From an uncultured Dorea sp. (GTDB lineage: Bacteria; Bacillota; Clostridia; Lachnospirales; Lachnospiraceae): a DNA stretch of 23,146 bases. Positions within the stretch are counted from its first letter, which is position 1, and each line of letters opens with the position of its first letter. The position numbers and the translations under genes were made by a program. Positions 7,959-16,565 of this stretch are shown here, in pieces. The notes below the pieces were generated by a model. It worked only from the letters and a program-made list of their open reading frames with translations, did not search any database and had not been told where the DNA came from. The stretch covers positions 1 through 23,146 of the forward strand of contig CAJTZE010000051.1 in assembly GCA_910584265.1 (NCBI GenBank), written 5' to 3'.

Positions 7959-10900
7959 TTAATTCAGCACTTCACTCAGAGTCTCAAACAATTTATCTAT
8001 ATCAATTGGTTTCGCAATATGCCCGTTCATTCCGCATCTCAATGCCTGCTGCCTATCCTCCTCAAATGCATTGGCAGTCATAGCCAGCACAGGTATGGAT
8101 GCCAGCTCCCTATTCTCCAGCCTGCGGATAGCCTTCACCGCATCATATCCATTCATAACCGGCATCTGGACATCCATCAGCACAAGCTGATAGTATCCCG
8201 GTTCGGATGCCTTCAGCATATCCACCGCAATCTGTCCGTTACTCGCTATCTCTATAGAAAATCCTGCTTCCTCCAGAATCGCTTCCGCGATTTCCTGATT
8301 CAATTCATTATCCTCAGCCAGCAGAATATGCCCCGGCGAAAAATCAATCTTCCTGCCGCTATCCTCCTGCTCTTCTTCTGTCTCTGCATTTACAACAGAG
8401 TACAGACACTCCCTCAGTTCTGACAGGAATAACGGCTTACTGCAGAAACCTGTCACTCCGGCTTCTTTTGCCTCATCTTCGATTTCCGTCCAGTCGTAAG
8501 CCGTGAGCACAATAATCGGCACATCGCCGTCTATCTCCTTCCGGATCCTGCGCGCCACTTCAACGCCGTTCATATCCGGTAGCAGCCAGTCAATAATGTA
8601 TACGCTGAACTGGTCTTTTCTTGCAACTGCCTGATGAGCCCTGAGCACCGCTTCCTTTCCCGAAAGGGTCCACTCTGCGCGGAGTCCGATCTGCTGCAAC
8701 ATATAAGACACGCTGTCGCAGGTATTAAAATCATCATCCACCACCAAAGCCCTGCAGTTTTTCAGCTGCGGTATCTCCTTTGGTTCTCTGGAATCCTTAT
8801 CCACCATGAATGTAACGGACAATCTAATCTCCGTCCCCACTCCCTGCTCACTCTTTACCTCTATCGTTCCGTCCATCAACTCTACAATATTCTTGGTGAT
8901 TGCCATACCGAGGCCGGTTCCCTGGATGCCGCTGGTCGTAGTATTATTCTCTCTCTCAAAAGGCTCAAATATGTGTGCCACAAATTCCTCGCTCATGCCG
9001 ATGCCGGTATCCTTAATGTCAAATTCATAGCTGGCATAGCCCGCCGGCGCCCCGGCTTTCTCGGTAATCCTCACGCTGATGATCCCGCCGGCGCCCGTAT
9101 ACTTAATTGCATTGCTGAGCAGATTCAATAGCACCTGATTCAAACGCAGCTTATCGCAGAAAATCTGCTCATTTATCACATCCACCGTATCAATATACAA
9201 CTCCAGCTGCTTAGCATGAACATCCGCCTGTACAATGTTGCGCAGGCTGTGCAGAATATCCGGAAGCCGGCAGGGCTTTTCCTCCAGATAGATCTTCCCG
9301 CTCTCAATCCGGCTCATATCCAGAATATCATTGATCAGACTCAACAGATGATTCCCTGATGTCATAATCTTCTTCAGATATTCCTCCACCTGTTCCCGGC
9401 GTTCTATATGCGTGATCGCAAGCGCTGTAAAGCCTACGATCGCATTCATCGGAGTCCGGATATCATGGGACATATTAGAGAGAAATACACTCTTGGCTTT
9501 ATTCGCCCTGTTTGCCTGCTGAAGAGCATCTTCTAAAAGACTCTTCTTCTCCATCTCACTGCGGATTTCCTCATCCACACTGCGGAATCCCAAGACAACG
9601 CCATGGCTCTCGTCCCACTCTCCTGCGCGCACTCCCTTCATTTGGAAATATTTCATTCCCTTTTCTCCCCGGACGCGGTAATTCACATGAAACTGCCTGC
9701 TCTCTTTTAGCTTTTCCCTCAAACTGTCACAGGAGGATGCCTCCATGAGCATTTCCTGATCCTCTTCGTAAACAATCTGCTTTATATACAAATCCATGCA
9801 CTCTTCCAGCAGAATATCCCCGGCAAAAATACCGCCGAATGAGGTCTCTTCCGTATCCTCCGCCTGAAGCACCGCACCCTTCCCTGTATCCAGATCAACA
9901 AAGCATACCAGATTATAATCAACACTTAGTGCATAAATCAATTCCATCTGATGTCTTTTGTTCTTTTCTTCCTGAAGCTTCTGAGCCGTACAGTCCAGAA
10001 GAAACCTCTGATAGAATAGTTCTCCCTCTTCCTTCAGAAGCTTCACATTACCCATGACGTGACGTATCTCGCCGTTCTTATGCCGCACACGGTACTCTAC
10101 ACTGACTGTGTCGCCCTCTTTGTTCAGCTCCCTGATCCGCTTTTTAAGCCTCTCTTTATCTTCCTCTAAGACGGACTCAGCGACCATATCAAATCCATAG
10201 GTCATCAGCTCTTCCTTCGACTCGTATCCAAGAATCCTGAGCGCCGCCTGGTTAACGCTGAGTATATGCTCTCCGTCTACCGAATGGCACATAACTCCGC
10301 AGTCCATAGTTGTAAAAATCGTCTCAAGCGTCCGGTTCTTCTGTATGATCTCCTGCTCATAGGCACGCTCTTGAGTCACGTCGATCGCAACACCCACGGT
10401 TCCCATCACCGTTCCATCCAGATTATACAGAGGGGACTTATATGTAGTAAGAAGCCGCATACCTTCCCCGCTTTTTACCATCTCCTCAGATACGCAGGTC
10501 CGCTTCCGGCTCATAACCTCCCGTTCAGACTCAATACAGGCGGGATCATCCTGCTCCACATCCCAGATATAGGCATGTCTCTGTCCCTCCACCTGTTTTT
10601 TAGTCTTATTAACCGTCTTACAGAAGCTGTCATTCACTTTCTCATGTACGCCGTCCTTATCCTTATACCAGATAAGATTCGGAACATTATTGATCGTCGC
10701 ATCCAGATACTGGCTGGTCTGCCAATAATCTTTACTCATTCTGCAGGTCTGCTGCCATCGCATAAAACGAAACCGGGTCTCATCATCCGATATCGGCATC
10801 GTCCATATGTCCTGAATCTCTGCCCACTCCTCCGGCAAAAGCTGAAGCTGATCCTTGCCAGCAAGCAGAATAAGCTCCGTCTCCCTGCCCCTGCATGAGG

Positions 10901-11102
10901 CAAGCATCCGCAGAGATTCCTTCACATCCATATCCTGCAAGTGAAGCAGGATCACATCCGCCTTAGCGGCCAATGCTTTATCCAGCTTCTGACTTTCCAT
11001 AAACTCATGCGTAAAATGCTCCAGCGGAGATATTCTCCGAATAATATCAAATACTCTGCAATGTGAACCTGCCAAATAAAACTGAATATGACAATGATAC
11101 AT
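7959..11102 (-). CDS. Hybrid sensor histidine kinase, PAS-rich with two receivers
   Basis: A 1047-residue soluble hybrid kinase with no transmembrane segment. The order is: a receiver-like N-terminal domain (1-115) where the phospho-Asp position appears to be H54; two clear PAS domains (about 130-245 and 255-375) and a third PAS-like one (390-510); a coiled linker; HisKA with H546 in SNMSHDIRTPMNA; HATPase with N664 (LLSNAIKYTG), DTGIGM and GTGLGMAI; receiver 1 (D838 in IIDWLLPDMNG); and receiver 2 (D977 in LMDVQMPVMNG). No output or HPt domain is present, so the phosphate must pass to a partner elsewhere. It has its own consensus promoter and a GGGAGG ribosome site. It lies downstream of a binding protein and a chemoreceptor-like gene, suggesting a shared sensory locus. 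Confidence 0.92.
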   Translation of the reverse strand: MYHCHIQFYLAGSHCRVFDIIRRISPLEHFTHEFMESQKLDKALAAKADVILLHLQDMDVKESLRMLASCRGRETELILLAGKDQLQLLPEEWAEIQDIWTMPISDDETRFRFMRWQQTCRMSKDYWQTSQYLDATINNVPNLIWYKDKDGVHEKVNDSFCKTVNKTKKQVEGQRHAYIWDVEQDDPACIESEREVMSRKRTCVSEEMVKSGEGMRLLTTYKSPLYNLDGTVMGTVGVAIDVTQERAYEQEIIQKNRTLETIFTTMDCGVMCHSVDGEHILSVNQAALRILGYESKEELMTYGFDMVAESVLEEDKERLKKRIRELNKEGDTVSVEYRVRHKNGEIRHVMGNVKLLKEEGELFYQRFLLDCTAQKLQEEKNKRHQMELIYALSVDYNLVCFVDLDTGKGAVLQAEDTEETSFGGIFAGDILLEECMDLYIKQIVYEEDQEMLMEASSCDSLREKLKESRQFHVNYRVRGEKGMKYFQMKGVRAGEWDESHGVVLGFRSVDEEIRSEMEKKSLLEDALQQANRANKAKSVFLSNMSHDIRTPMNAIVGFTALAITHIERREQVEEYLKKIMTSGNHLLSLINDILDMSRIESGKIYLEEKPCRLPDILHSLRNIVQADVHAKQLELYIDTVDVINEQIFCDKLRLNQVLLNLLSNAIKYTGAGGIISVRITEKAGAPAGYASYEFDIKDTGIGMSEEFVAHIFEPFERENNTTTSGIQGTGLGMAITKNIVELMDGTIEVKSEQGVGTEIRLSVTFMVDKDSREPKEIPQLKNCRALVVDDDFNTCDSVSYMLQQIGLRAEWTLSGKEAVLRAHQAVARKDQFSVYIIDWLLPDMNGVEVARRIRKEIDGDVPIIVLTAYDWTEIEDEAKEAGVTGFCSKPLFLSELRECLYSVVNAETEEEQEDSGRKIDFSPGHILLAEDNELNQEIAEAILEEAGFSIEIASNGQIAVDMLKASEPGYYQLVLMDVQMPVMNGYDAVKAIRRLENRELASIPVLAMTANAFEEDRQQALRCGMNGHIAKPIDIDKLFETLSEVLN

Positions 11103-11156
11103 CTATCTTTCCTCCCTGTGCCCCGCCTGCCAGACTGACAATCCGCTTATAGTATC

Positions 11157-11185
11157 ATTTTAACAAGCATAAGAAACTATGTCAA
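11157..11185 (-). promoter_or_regulatory. Consensus sigma-A promoter of the hybrid kinase
   Basis: On the minus strand, TTGACA (11180-11185), a 17-bp spacer and TAAAAT (11157-11162), about 55 bp before the kinase ATG. It begins directly after the stop codon of the GH27 pseudogene, so the kinase is expressed independently of the decayed upstream genes. Confidence 0.8.
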
Positions 11186-11187
11186 TA

Positions 11188-11996
11188 TCAGGGTTTTCCA
11201 CCACTCTGCATCGATAAACTTTGGATCCATGTACCGGCACCGGCTGTAAGGCCTATATCCCAAAAATCAATCGCCGTCACGGCCGGAACATCTCCCATAT
11301 TAAACATGCCGATTGCAAGATCTCCGTCTGATAAAAACTTCACTAATGTAAATGCATCCGGGCTGTTTGATTCACAGTTTAACTGAAATGGAGACCTGCA
11401 CTCAATATCCTGATTAATTGCAATCAAATCCCGACTCAACAGAATTTTTTTCGTTTCATCTGTGAGTTTCCTAATATCGCAGCCAATCATAAGCGGCGAA
11501 TTCATCATTACCCACAAGGAAAAATGCGTCTGGTATTCTTCATCTGTACACCCTCCGGCGGCAATATACTCATCTCCGCCTCTTCCATGCATACCGACAA
11601 CCATTATATCCATGTCATTATGACAATATGGCCCGGAAAATGCCTGTTTATCTAATTGGGAAAGGGCAATTTCTTTGATGGATTCCCAGGAATCCTTGAT
11701 ATCAGCGGTAGATCTAAATAAATGTGCTCCTGACGTGCGAATCCATTCATTTACCGAATCTGTTCCCCACTGGCATGCCGAGAAAACAATGTCTCTCCCC
11801 GAATTTGCCAGCGCCATCCCCATTCTCCGATACAAAGTCCTTCCATCACCACATATTCATATCCTGCCTCCCGATCCCCCTGTTCTTTCATCACATCTAC
11901 CGTTTCCTTGATCAAATCCTCATTGATATTCCCTGTAAATGTATTCCATGAGTTCCACCCCATAGGCGGAACTGCGCACATCGCTCTTCTATTCAT
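11188..11996 (-). pseudogene. GH27 alpha-galactosidase, broken by internal deletion and truncated
   Basis: The N-terminal piece, read from the ATG at 11996, carries PPMGWNSWNTF and the AGYEYVV strand of the clan-D barrel. At about 11838-11842 the frame jumps by one, directly into LYRRMGMALANSGRD, a segment normally about 100 residues further on. The missing part holds the W/D-rich loop and the catalytic nucleophile (KYDxC motif) of the family. The rest continues well (FRSTADI, CHNDMDIMVVGM with the acid/base region, MMNSPLMIG, LIAINQD) and stops at 11188 after an aberrant tail, short of the usual C-terminal beta-domain end. The product cannot be active. AGGAG lies upstream of the original start. 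It presumably belonged to the same sugar operon as the permease scrap and the binding protein. Confidence 0.85.
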
Positions 11997-12057
11997 CTTC
12001 TTTCTTCTTTCTCCTTTCACATTTTTAACCTTCTTCATTTCGACAATGTATTACAAA

Positions 12058-12079
12058 GAGGCCGCTCCAAAGCAGCCTC
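12058..12079 (-). terminator. Probable rho-independent terminator after the permease remnant
   Basis: On the minus strand GAGGCTGC and GCGGCCTC form an 8-bp stem (one G-U pair) with a 6-nt loop, followed by TTTGT. It lies 18 bp after the stop codon of the permease fragment and before the GH27 pseudogene. Confidence 0.5.
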
Positions 12080-12096
12080 CACATTTTATTATATTT

Positions 12097-12273
12097 TTAC
12101 TGTTTTACCGCCCCATCCGCCACACCGGCCGCTATATATTTCTGAGCAAAAATACACAAAATAAAGATAGGAATAATTGTAACCAGTACCGCTGGGAAAA
12201 CCCGTTCCCAGAAATTACCGTGTTGTCGCTCTAAATCTACATAATCATCCACTTTGGATATTATTATTCTTTT
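12097..12273 (-). pseudogene. C-terminal remnant of a MalG-like sugar ABC permease
   Basis: Directly after the stop codon of the chemoreceptor gene (12274) a minus-strand frame with no start codon runs to a TAA at 12097-12099. Its last 50 or so codons read NFWERVFPAVLVTIIPIF, then ILCIFAQKYIAAG, ending in VADGAVKQ. A final transmembrane helix followed by QK/QKY, a short loop and a GAVKG-like terminus is the hallmark of the last helix of MalG-type (carbohydrate uptake family CUT1) permeases. Only about 45-55 residues of the usual 270-290 remain. The rest, and presumably the partner MalF, have been lost between the binding-protein gene and this point. The family call rests on the tail motif only. 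Confidence 0.65.
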
Positions 12274-13860
12274 TTAAAAATCTGCAAATACTTCCATCTG
12301 TTTTTTCAATTCTTCTACGATCTCCCGGTTCGTATCCATACGGTCCGTAATATCTGCCATATCTCCGGCTAGGCTCTTCGTACTGTCTGCAACTCCGGTG
12401 ATCCCGCCGGCACCGTCATCAATCGCCTTTGTAATGCTCTCTATAGAATCGGCTATATCGATCATAGAATTCCTGAGACGGTCAGTCCTGCTGTTAAATG
12501 CGTCAATCATTTCTTTTACATAATCCGCATCCTCTTTGTACTGCCGTCCGGAACGGACAATTTCCTGAAACTCCGTCAAAACAGTCTCGCTCAGATAGTC
12601 TGCCATGTCCTGAGAATGCTTTGATAAGTTATGTACTGCGTTTGTAACAATCTGATTTACCTCCTGAATACGCCCGGCTGTTTCACTACAAGAGTTTGCT
12701 AAGGATTTTATTTCCCTTGCAACTACAGAAAAGCCTTTTCCTGCCTCGCCGGCACGCATAGCCTCTACAGAAGCATTAAGGGCAATCAGGGTAGTAGATG
12801 ATGAAATTGCTACGATATCTTTGGTCAGGCTGTTTACCTGATTTACACTCTTACTATTTTCAATCGCTTCTTCAAGCACCTCCAGAATATCTGCCGCCTT
12901 TTTCTGAATTACTTCTGTGTTTGTCTGTGCAGCCGCCTCCATCTCATTTGCACGCTTCTTCATCGCAGAGGAATAGTCCGTGATGGCGCTGCATTCTTCC
13001 GCCATATCACGGACATCCCCTTTGATGTCCGCCGCGCTGCTGTTAATAATCGCCGCATTATTTGCCACCTTCTGAATTGCCATAGACAGAGAATCTGCAA
13101 GAGAGGAAAGGACTCCGGCGCTTTTTCCCGATGTACGGGTGTGTTTCAAAACCTCGCCTGTCACCTCGTCAAGCTTCTGCGAGCTTTCCTGAAGCGTACC
13201 CACCGTATCTTTGATCGGTGCTATCACATATTTTTTGATAATCCGGATAGCCGCAAGTACCAATGCCATGCATGCCGCAATAGATGCCACAGCGATGATC
13301 AGCGAAATAATATAGACAATCAAAAGTTTGTGTCTGGCACTGGCCGTCCTTGCACTTACGGCATTATATAATTCATCTGTATTGTCTGCTATGGCAGTTC
13401 CGAAATCAGCAACATCGCCATTGGCGTAAGCATAGGCATCCTGGGTCTTACTGTCCGCACTCGCACATACAAGATAGACCAGAGCATGCTTAAAGGAATC
13501 ATAATTATCCAAAAGCTGCGCATAAACCGCTTCTTCATCTTCCGTGACATAGTTTTTATATTCTTTTAAATACGTTTCTAATGTTTCCTCTTCTGCCTTG
13601 ATCTGTGCCACAACGTCAATCATGGTATTATAGTCCGTAGCAACGATATGGGACAACGCCATTTTATGGATATTTGTGGTAGTATGGCGGATATTCTGCA
13701 GCGTTTCCGAGCCTACCATATAGTTATCTACGATTTTTGAAGCATTGGAATTTACGTTGTTAATACTGAAAACCGACAGGACATTTGAAATCAATGCCAC
13801 AACCCCCAAAAGAATGATTGGAAGGATCAGACGCTGCTGTATAGTGAGTTTTTTCTTCAT
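12274..13860 (-). CDS. Methyl-accepting chemotaxis-type receptor
   Basis: A 528-residue membrane receptor. Transmembrane helix 1 (about 12-32) is followed by a four-helix-bundle-like extracytoplasmic domain (33-175), a second helix (about 177-200), a HAMP linker starting around VIAPIKDTV, and a long coiled signalling domain. The hairpin tip is recognisable but divergent: VAISSSTTLIALNASVEAMRAGEAGKGFSVVAREIKSLA, where canonical receptors have QTNLLALNAAIEAARAGE and EVR. The tip is where CheA and CheW dock, so coupling may be altered. The gene starts 32 bp after the binding-protein gene, in the same direction, suggesting the lipoprotein presents a sugar to the receptor. AAAGGA sits 14 nt from the ATG, an unusually wide spacing. 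No che or flagellar genes are in the window. Confidence 0.88.
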   Translation of the reverse strand: MKKKLTIQQRLILPIILLGVVALISNVLSVFSINNVNSNASKIVDNYMVGSETLQNIRHTTTNIHKMALSHIVATDYNTMIDVVAQIKAEEETLETYLKEYKNYVTEDEEAVYAQLLDNYDSFKHALVYLVCASADSKTQDAYAYANGDVADFGTAIADNTDELYNAVSARTASARHKLLIVYIISLIIAVASIAACMALVLAAIRIIKKYVIAPIKDTVGTLQESSQKLDEVTGEVLKHTRTSGKSAGVLSSLADSLSMAIQKVANNAAIINSSAADIKGDVRDMAEECSAITDYSSAMKKRANEMEAAAQTNTEVIQKKAADILEVLEEAIENSKSVNQVNSLTKDIVAISSSTTLIALNASVEAMRAGEAGKGFSVVAREIKSLANSCSETAGRIQEVNQIVTNAVHNLSKHSQDMADYLSETVLTEFQEIVRSGRQYKEDADYVKEMIDAFNSRTDRLRNSMIDIADSIESITKAIDDGAGGITGVADSTKSLAGDMADITDRMDTNREIVEELKKQMEVFADF

Positions 13861-13892
13861 GTTACATTAACAAATCCTTTCAAAATATGTAT

Positions 13893-15125
13893 CTATCTTG
13901 CAGAAATGCCTTCTGCCATCTCATCTAACTGCTCCTGCAAGCTCTGGCCGGAAGGATTTCCTGCCGCCATATTCCCTGCAAATTTTGAAACAGGATCCCA
14001 GAACTTGCCGCCTACCCGCTGAAGCTGTGAAAATTCAGACTGCTCTAAGAGAGCAGCAATCGCCGGCGACTGCCTGACCTCTTCCGAATCTGCGGCCGCA
14101 ATATTAGACGGACCCTGGCCGCGCATTTTGAAACGGAGCTGCTGGTTCTCTTCATTCGTGATCCATTCGGCAAGTCTGGCCGCCCATTCCGGATATTTGG
14201 AATAAGCATTTACACCAATCAGCTTACAGCCGGAAAAAGAAGCCATCTGTATCTGACGGCCGCCGCAACTATAGACCGGCAGCTTAGAAGCTCCGGCATT
14301 CTCGCCCCATGCCTCCTTTACTGCAACAGAATTCCACACGCCGCTGACGCCCGCAATCACAGAACCGTTCCTTACTCCGTCAAGGAATTCTTCATCTGTA
14401 TAGCTGGAAAAACCCGGATTTCCTGCAATCCGGAGCATTGCCTGAGCCACATCCACGCCCCGGATTTCCCCATCTGCCTGATTCCATGTGCAGTAATTCG
14501 TAATCCCGTCATCGTTAAGTCCGACCTGAAGCCCCGTATTTCCAAAGAAAGAATATACATACCATGCCGAAGACCAGTCCATGGTAAATAATCTGCCGTT
14601 TGCGGCCGCGGCTTCTAATATGCCGTCCAGCGTCTTAACCTGCTCTTCTGTGATATACTGCTTGTTATAATATAAGAAATATCCGTTATCCGCGGTCAAC
14701 GGATACGCATATAACTGATCGTTTACCGTAGCTGCATCTACTGCACTTGAAAGATTTCTGCTCCTGATTTCCTCCGCATTCTCGATCGGATCCAAGGCGC
14801 CGGCGGCCGCTAGAGCCTTTAACTGGTCGTCCGCAAAGGTAAATACATCCGCGCCGTCCTCCAATCCTCCAATCAATGCATCTTTACACTGGGATTCTCC
14901 CTGCACCTCAAATGAAATCTGAAAATCCGCCTCTCCCTGATATTTTGTCTGAAAGCTCTCAATAATCTGGTTCATCAGCTCCGTGTCTTCCTCTGCTCCC
15001 CAGACAACCAGCTCAACTTTAGGGGATTCTACATTATCAAAATCCGTTTTTCCTTCCGAATTGCATCCTGTAAGCGCCGCGGTACATAGAATACCCAGAA
15101 GCAATCCGTATATTGTTCTTTTCAT
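13893..15125 (-). CDS. Extracellular sugar-binding lipoprotein (MalE-like SBP)
   Basis: A 410-residue substrate-binding lipoprotein. The signal peptide ends in the lipobox LTGC with Cys21, so the mature protein is tethered to the outer face of the membrane. The body is that of the CUT1 (MalE/UgpB-like) class: VELVVWGAEED near the N-terminus, DVFTFADDQLKALAAAGALDPIE, the YAYPLTADNGYFLYYNK segment and the C-terminal NEENQQLRFKMRGQGPSN. These proteins deliver oligosaccharides to ABC permeases, but both permeases are absent here (one survives as a scrap at 12097). The receptor gene directly downstream makes a sensing role plausible. A strong promoter lies at 15165-15193. Confidence 0.9.
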   Translation of the reverse strand: MKRTIYGLLLGILCTAALTGCNSEGKTDFDNVESPKVELVVWGAEEDTELMNQIIESFQTKYQGEADFQISFEVQGESQCKDALIGGLEDGADVFTFADDQLKALAAAGALDPIENAEEIRSRNLSSAVDAATVNDQLYAYPLTADNGYFLYYNKQYITEEQVKTLDGILEAAAANGRLFTMDWSSAWYVYSFFGNTGLQVGLNDDGITNYCTWNQADGEIRGVDVAQAMLRIAGNPGFSSYTDEEFLDGVRNGSVIAGVSGVWNSVAVKEAWGENAGASKLPVYSCGGRQIQMASFSGCKLIGVNAYSKYPEWAARLAEWITNEENQQLRFKMRGQGPSNIAAADSEEVRQSPAIAALLEQSEFSQLQRVGGKFWDPVSKFAGNMAAGNPSGQSLQEQLDEMAEGISAR

Positions 15126-15164
15126 ATATATTCCGTCCTTTATGTTCCCGCTTTTTCTTCGGAT

Positions 15165-15193
15165 ATTATATCATTTCTAAAAGCTATTTGCAA
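15165..15193 (-). promoter_or_regulatory. Strong sigma-A promoter of the binding-protein/receptor operon
   Basis: On the minus strand, TTGCAA (15188-15193), a 17-bp spacer and a perfect TATAAT (15165-15170) preceded by TGA (extended -10). It lies about 40 bp from the ATG of the binding protein. Confidence 0.85.
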
Positions 15194-15509
15194 TACGAGA
15201 GGGCGCCGCCTCGCAGCAGCAGAAGCGCATTGGCTTATCTGTTTCCGGAACCTTCAATATTTTTATTTTTCCGTACAGTCTACGCCAGTTCTATAGTTTC
15301 ATATCAGCGCACCTCTTTCGTAAAGCATATCCTTTTTCATTATTTTAATCTTCGTCACCGATACTATCAAGCAAACAGTCCGCCCAACGTTCAAGGACTC
15401 CCGCAAAATAATTTTGTTCCTGAATAGAATGAAAATACAAAAACACTGAATCTTTTATCATCTTTCTCAGACTCTCACACTTTCTTCTTCATCGCATACA
15501 AAACAATAT
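15194..15509. other. Gene-poor stretch with small coding scraps
   Basis: No complete gene is supported. On the minus strand a 38-codon frame (15345-15461) encodes a peptide containing QEQNYFAGVLERWADCLLD. Another open frame crossing 15510 ends in HLNIVLYAMKKKV. Both look like protein ends rather than random sequence, but I cannot assign them and see no good ribosome binding site. They lie just beyond the point where the SIR2 gene loses homology, so they may be debris of the deletion or insertion that truncated it. Confidence 0.3.
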
Positions 15510-15956
15510 TCAGATGATTGACTTAGTTGTTATCACAACATTATGCCGGGTCTTCGTCAATAAATGAGAAAGCATAACATATCCGATACTGGGTCTGGCA
15601 TGTTCCATCAGTTTTTCCAGATAATTATACCCATCCACTGGCTGCCTTCGAAAACGTCTTTCATAAAATTTACTGTAAAAACTGTACTTATTCTCTTCCG
15701 TTATACTTAAATCTTTTTTCCACTCTATATGCGCTTTTTCATTTCTTAGCTGAAGCTCTGCGTCCCATATTGTAACCAGTTCCTGCCCAGATTTTATTCC
15801 AGAAGAGAGCGATGCACCTACCCCAAGTTCAAAACAAAATTTTCTTGGGTGAGAACCACTTGGCACTTCTTTCATTTCATATATAAATCCTTTTAAATTT
15901 AATTCCTCATAACTCATTCGTATCTTCTTCCATACGCTTCCAACTTTATCCGTCAC
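15510..15956 (-). pseudogene. Truncated SIR2-domain protein (defence-type)
   Basis: A 148-codon frame from a GTG at 15956 (or an ATG at 15917). It has the opening of a SIR2-like NAD-binding fold: FELGVGASLSSGIKSGQELV (42-61) corresponds to the GAGAS-x-SSGIP motif, with a Val for the usual Ala. The frame then runs to SIGYVMLSHLL and HNVVITT, where family members continue with NFD; here it reads KSII and stops. The NFD motif and the rest of the fold are missing, so it should not be an active NADase. SIR2-like proteins of this shape occur in anti-phage systems. The frame upstream shows no clear ribosome binding site, so the N-terminus may also be altered. Confidence 0.65.
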
Positions 15957-16564
15957 TTTAAAGTCTGCATTACTCTGCGCGGCTTTCTTTTAACTGGTGT
16001 TCACAGCTTGATAATCTTATTTATTCAATATAAATATTTTGCCATAAAATCATCTGTTTACTATATATAATTACTCCTGAATTGATTAAAAAACATCAAA
16101 CAAAACTATATTCCATCCTGAAACGTTCACTCACTGGAATTTCCTTTTTCAATTCAGTTTTAATAAAGTGTTCCTATGCTCTCATACTGGCAGACTATTC
16201 TCAACACAAAGCGCCCTATACCCCGCCTGCGGATTCGGATACTCCGTAAACCCCGGCAGCGCCCTCGCCCCGCGCCTCAAATAAGCTTTCACCTTCTCCC
16301 CATATGGCGCTGTCAAGTAAGGACTAACAATTTTTATACTTTTTTTAGATTTCTTTATTTTTCTTTATAAATTGCATCAAACCACAATCGCTAATTGAAA
16401 TTCATAACAAAAACTATGCAAATTAACGCAAGTTAAATTTTTAAGAAAATGCTTCCCAAAAATATAAAATACAGAGAAAATAGCTAAATATCTTCCAAAA
16501 ATAAAGGTATTTCATCATTTCCTCTGTAATCATTTCTTATTTTTGCAAGTTAAAGCAAGTTAAA
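15957..16564. other. AT-rich non-coding stretch with an embedded GC-rich scrap
   Basis: Apart from the GC-rich coding remnant at 16182-16364 and the 10-mer repeats listed separately, I see no gene. The flanks are strongly AT-rich. A minus-strand end of a frame (EHQLKESRAE, stop near 15973) lies just before the SIR2 fragment and could be the tail of another lost gene. Confidence 0.35.
16182..16364 (-). pseudogene. GC-rich orphan coding remnant without start codon
   Basis: An open frame (stop to stop) on the minus strand with no ATG or GTG at a plausible place. The conserved-looking part reads LTAPYGEKVKAYLRRGARAL, then PGFTEYPNPQAGYRALCVEN and SLPV, then stop. About 16196-16320 is clearly more GC-rich than the AT-rich DNA on both sides, with a sharp edge, as if inserted. 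I cannot name a family. It may be a fragment of a dispersed element or the end of a lost gene. Confidence 0.35.
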
Positions 16565-16565
16565 T
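16419..16565. repeat. Two tandem pairs of a GCAAGTTAAA 10-mer
   Basis: GCAAATTAAC-GCAAGTTAAA (16419-16438) and GCAAGTTAAA-GCAAGTTAAA (16545-16564) are two head-to-tail pairs about 126 bp apart. The second ends at the stop codon of the AlbA/HATPase gene. The repeat is seen directly; its role is unknown. Confidence 0.6.

Noticed and set aside
10266..10898. 210-codon plus-strand frame
   Set aside because: Antisense to the PAS region of the hybrid kinase; no ribosome site, no family wording.
16419..16565. GCAAGTTAAA repeats as a CRISPR array
   Set aside because: Units are only 10 bp, in tandem without spacers, with two clusters; no cas genes nearby.
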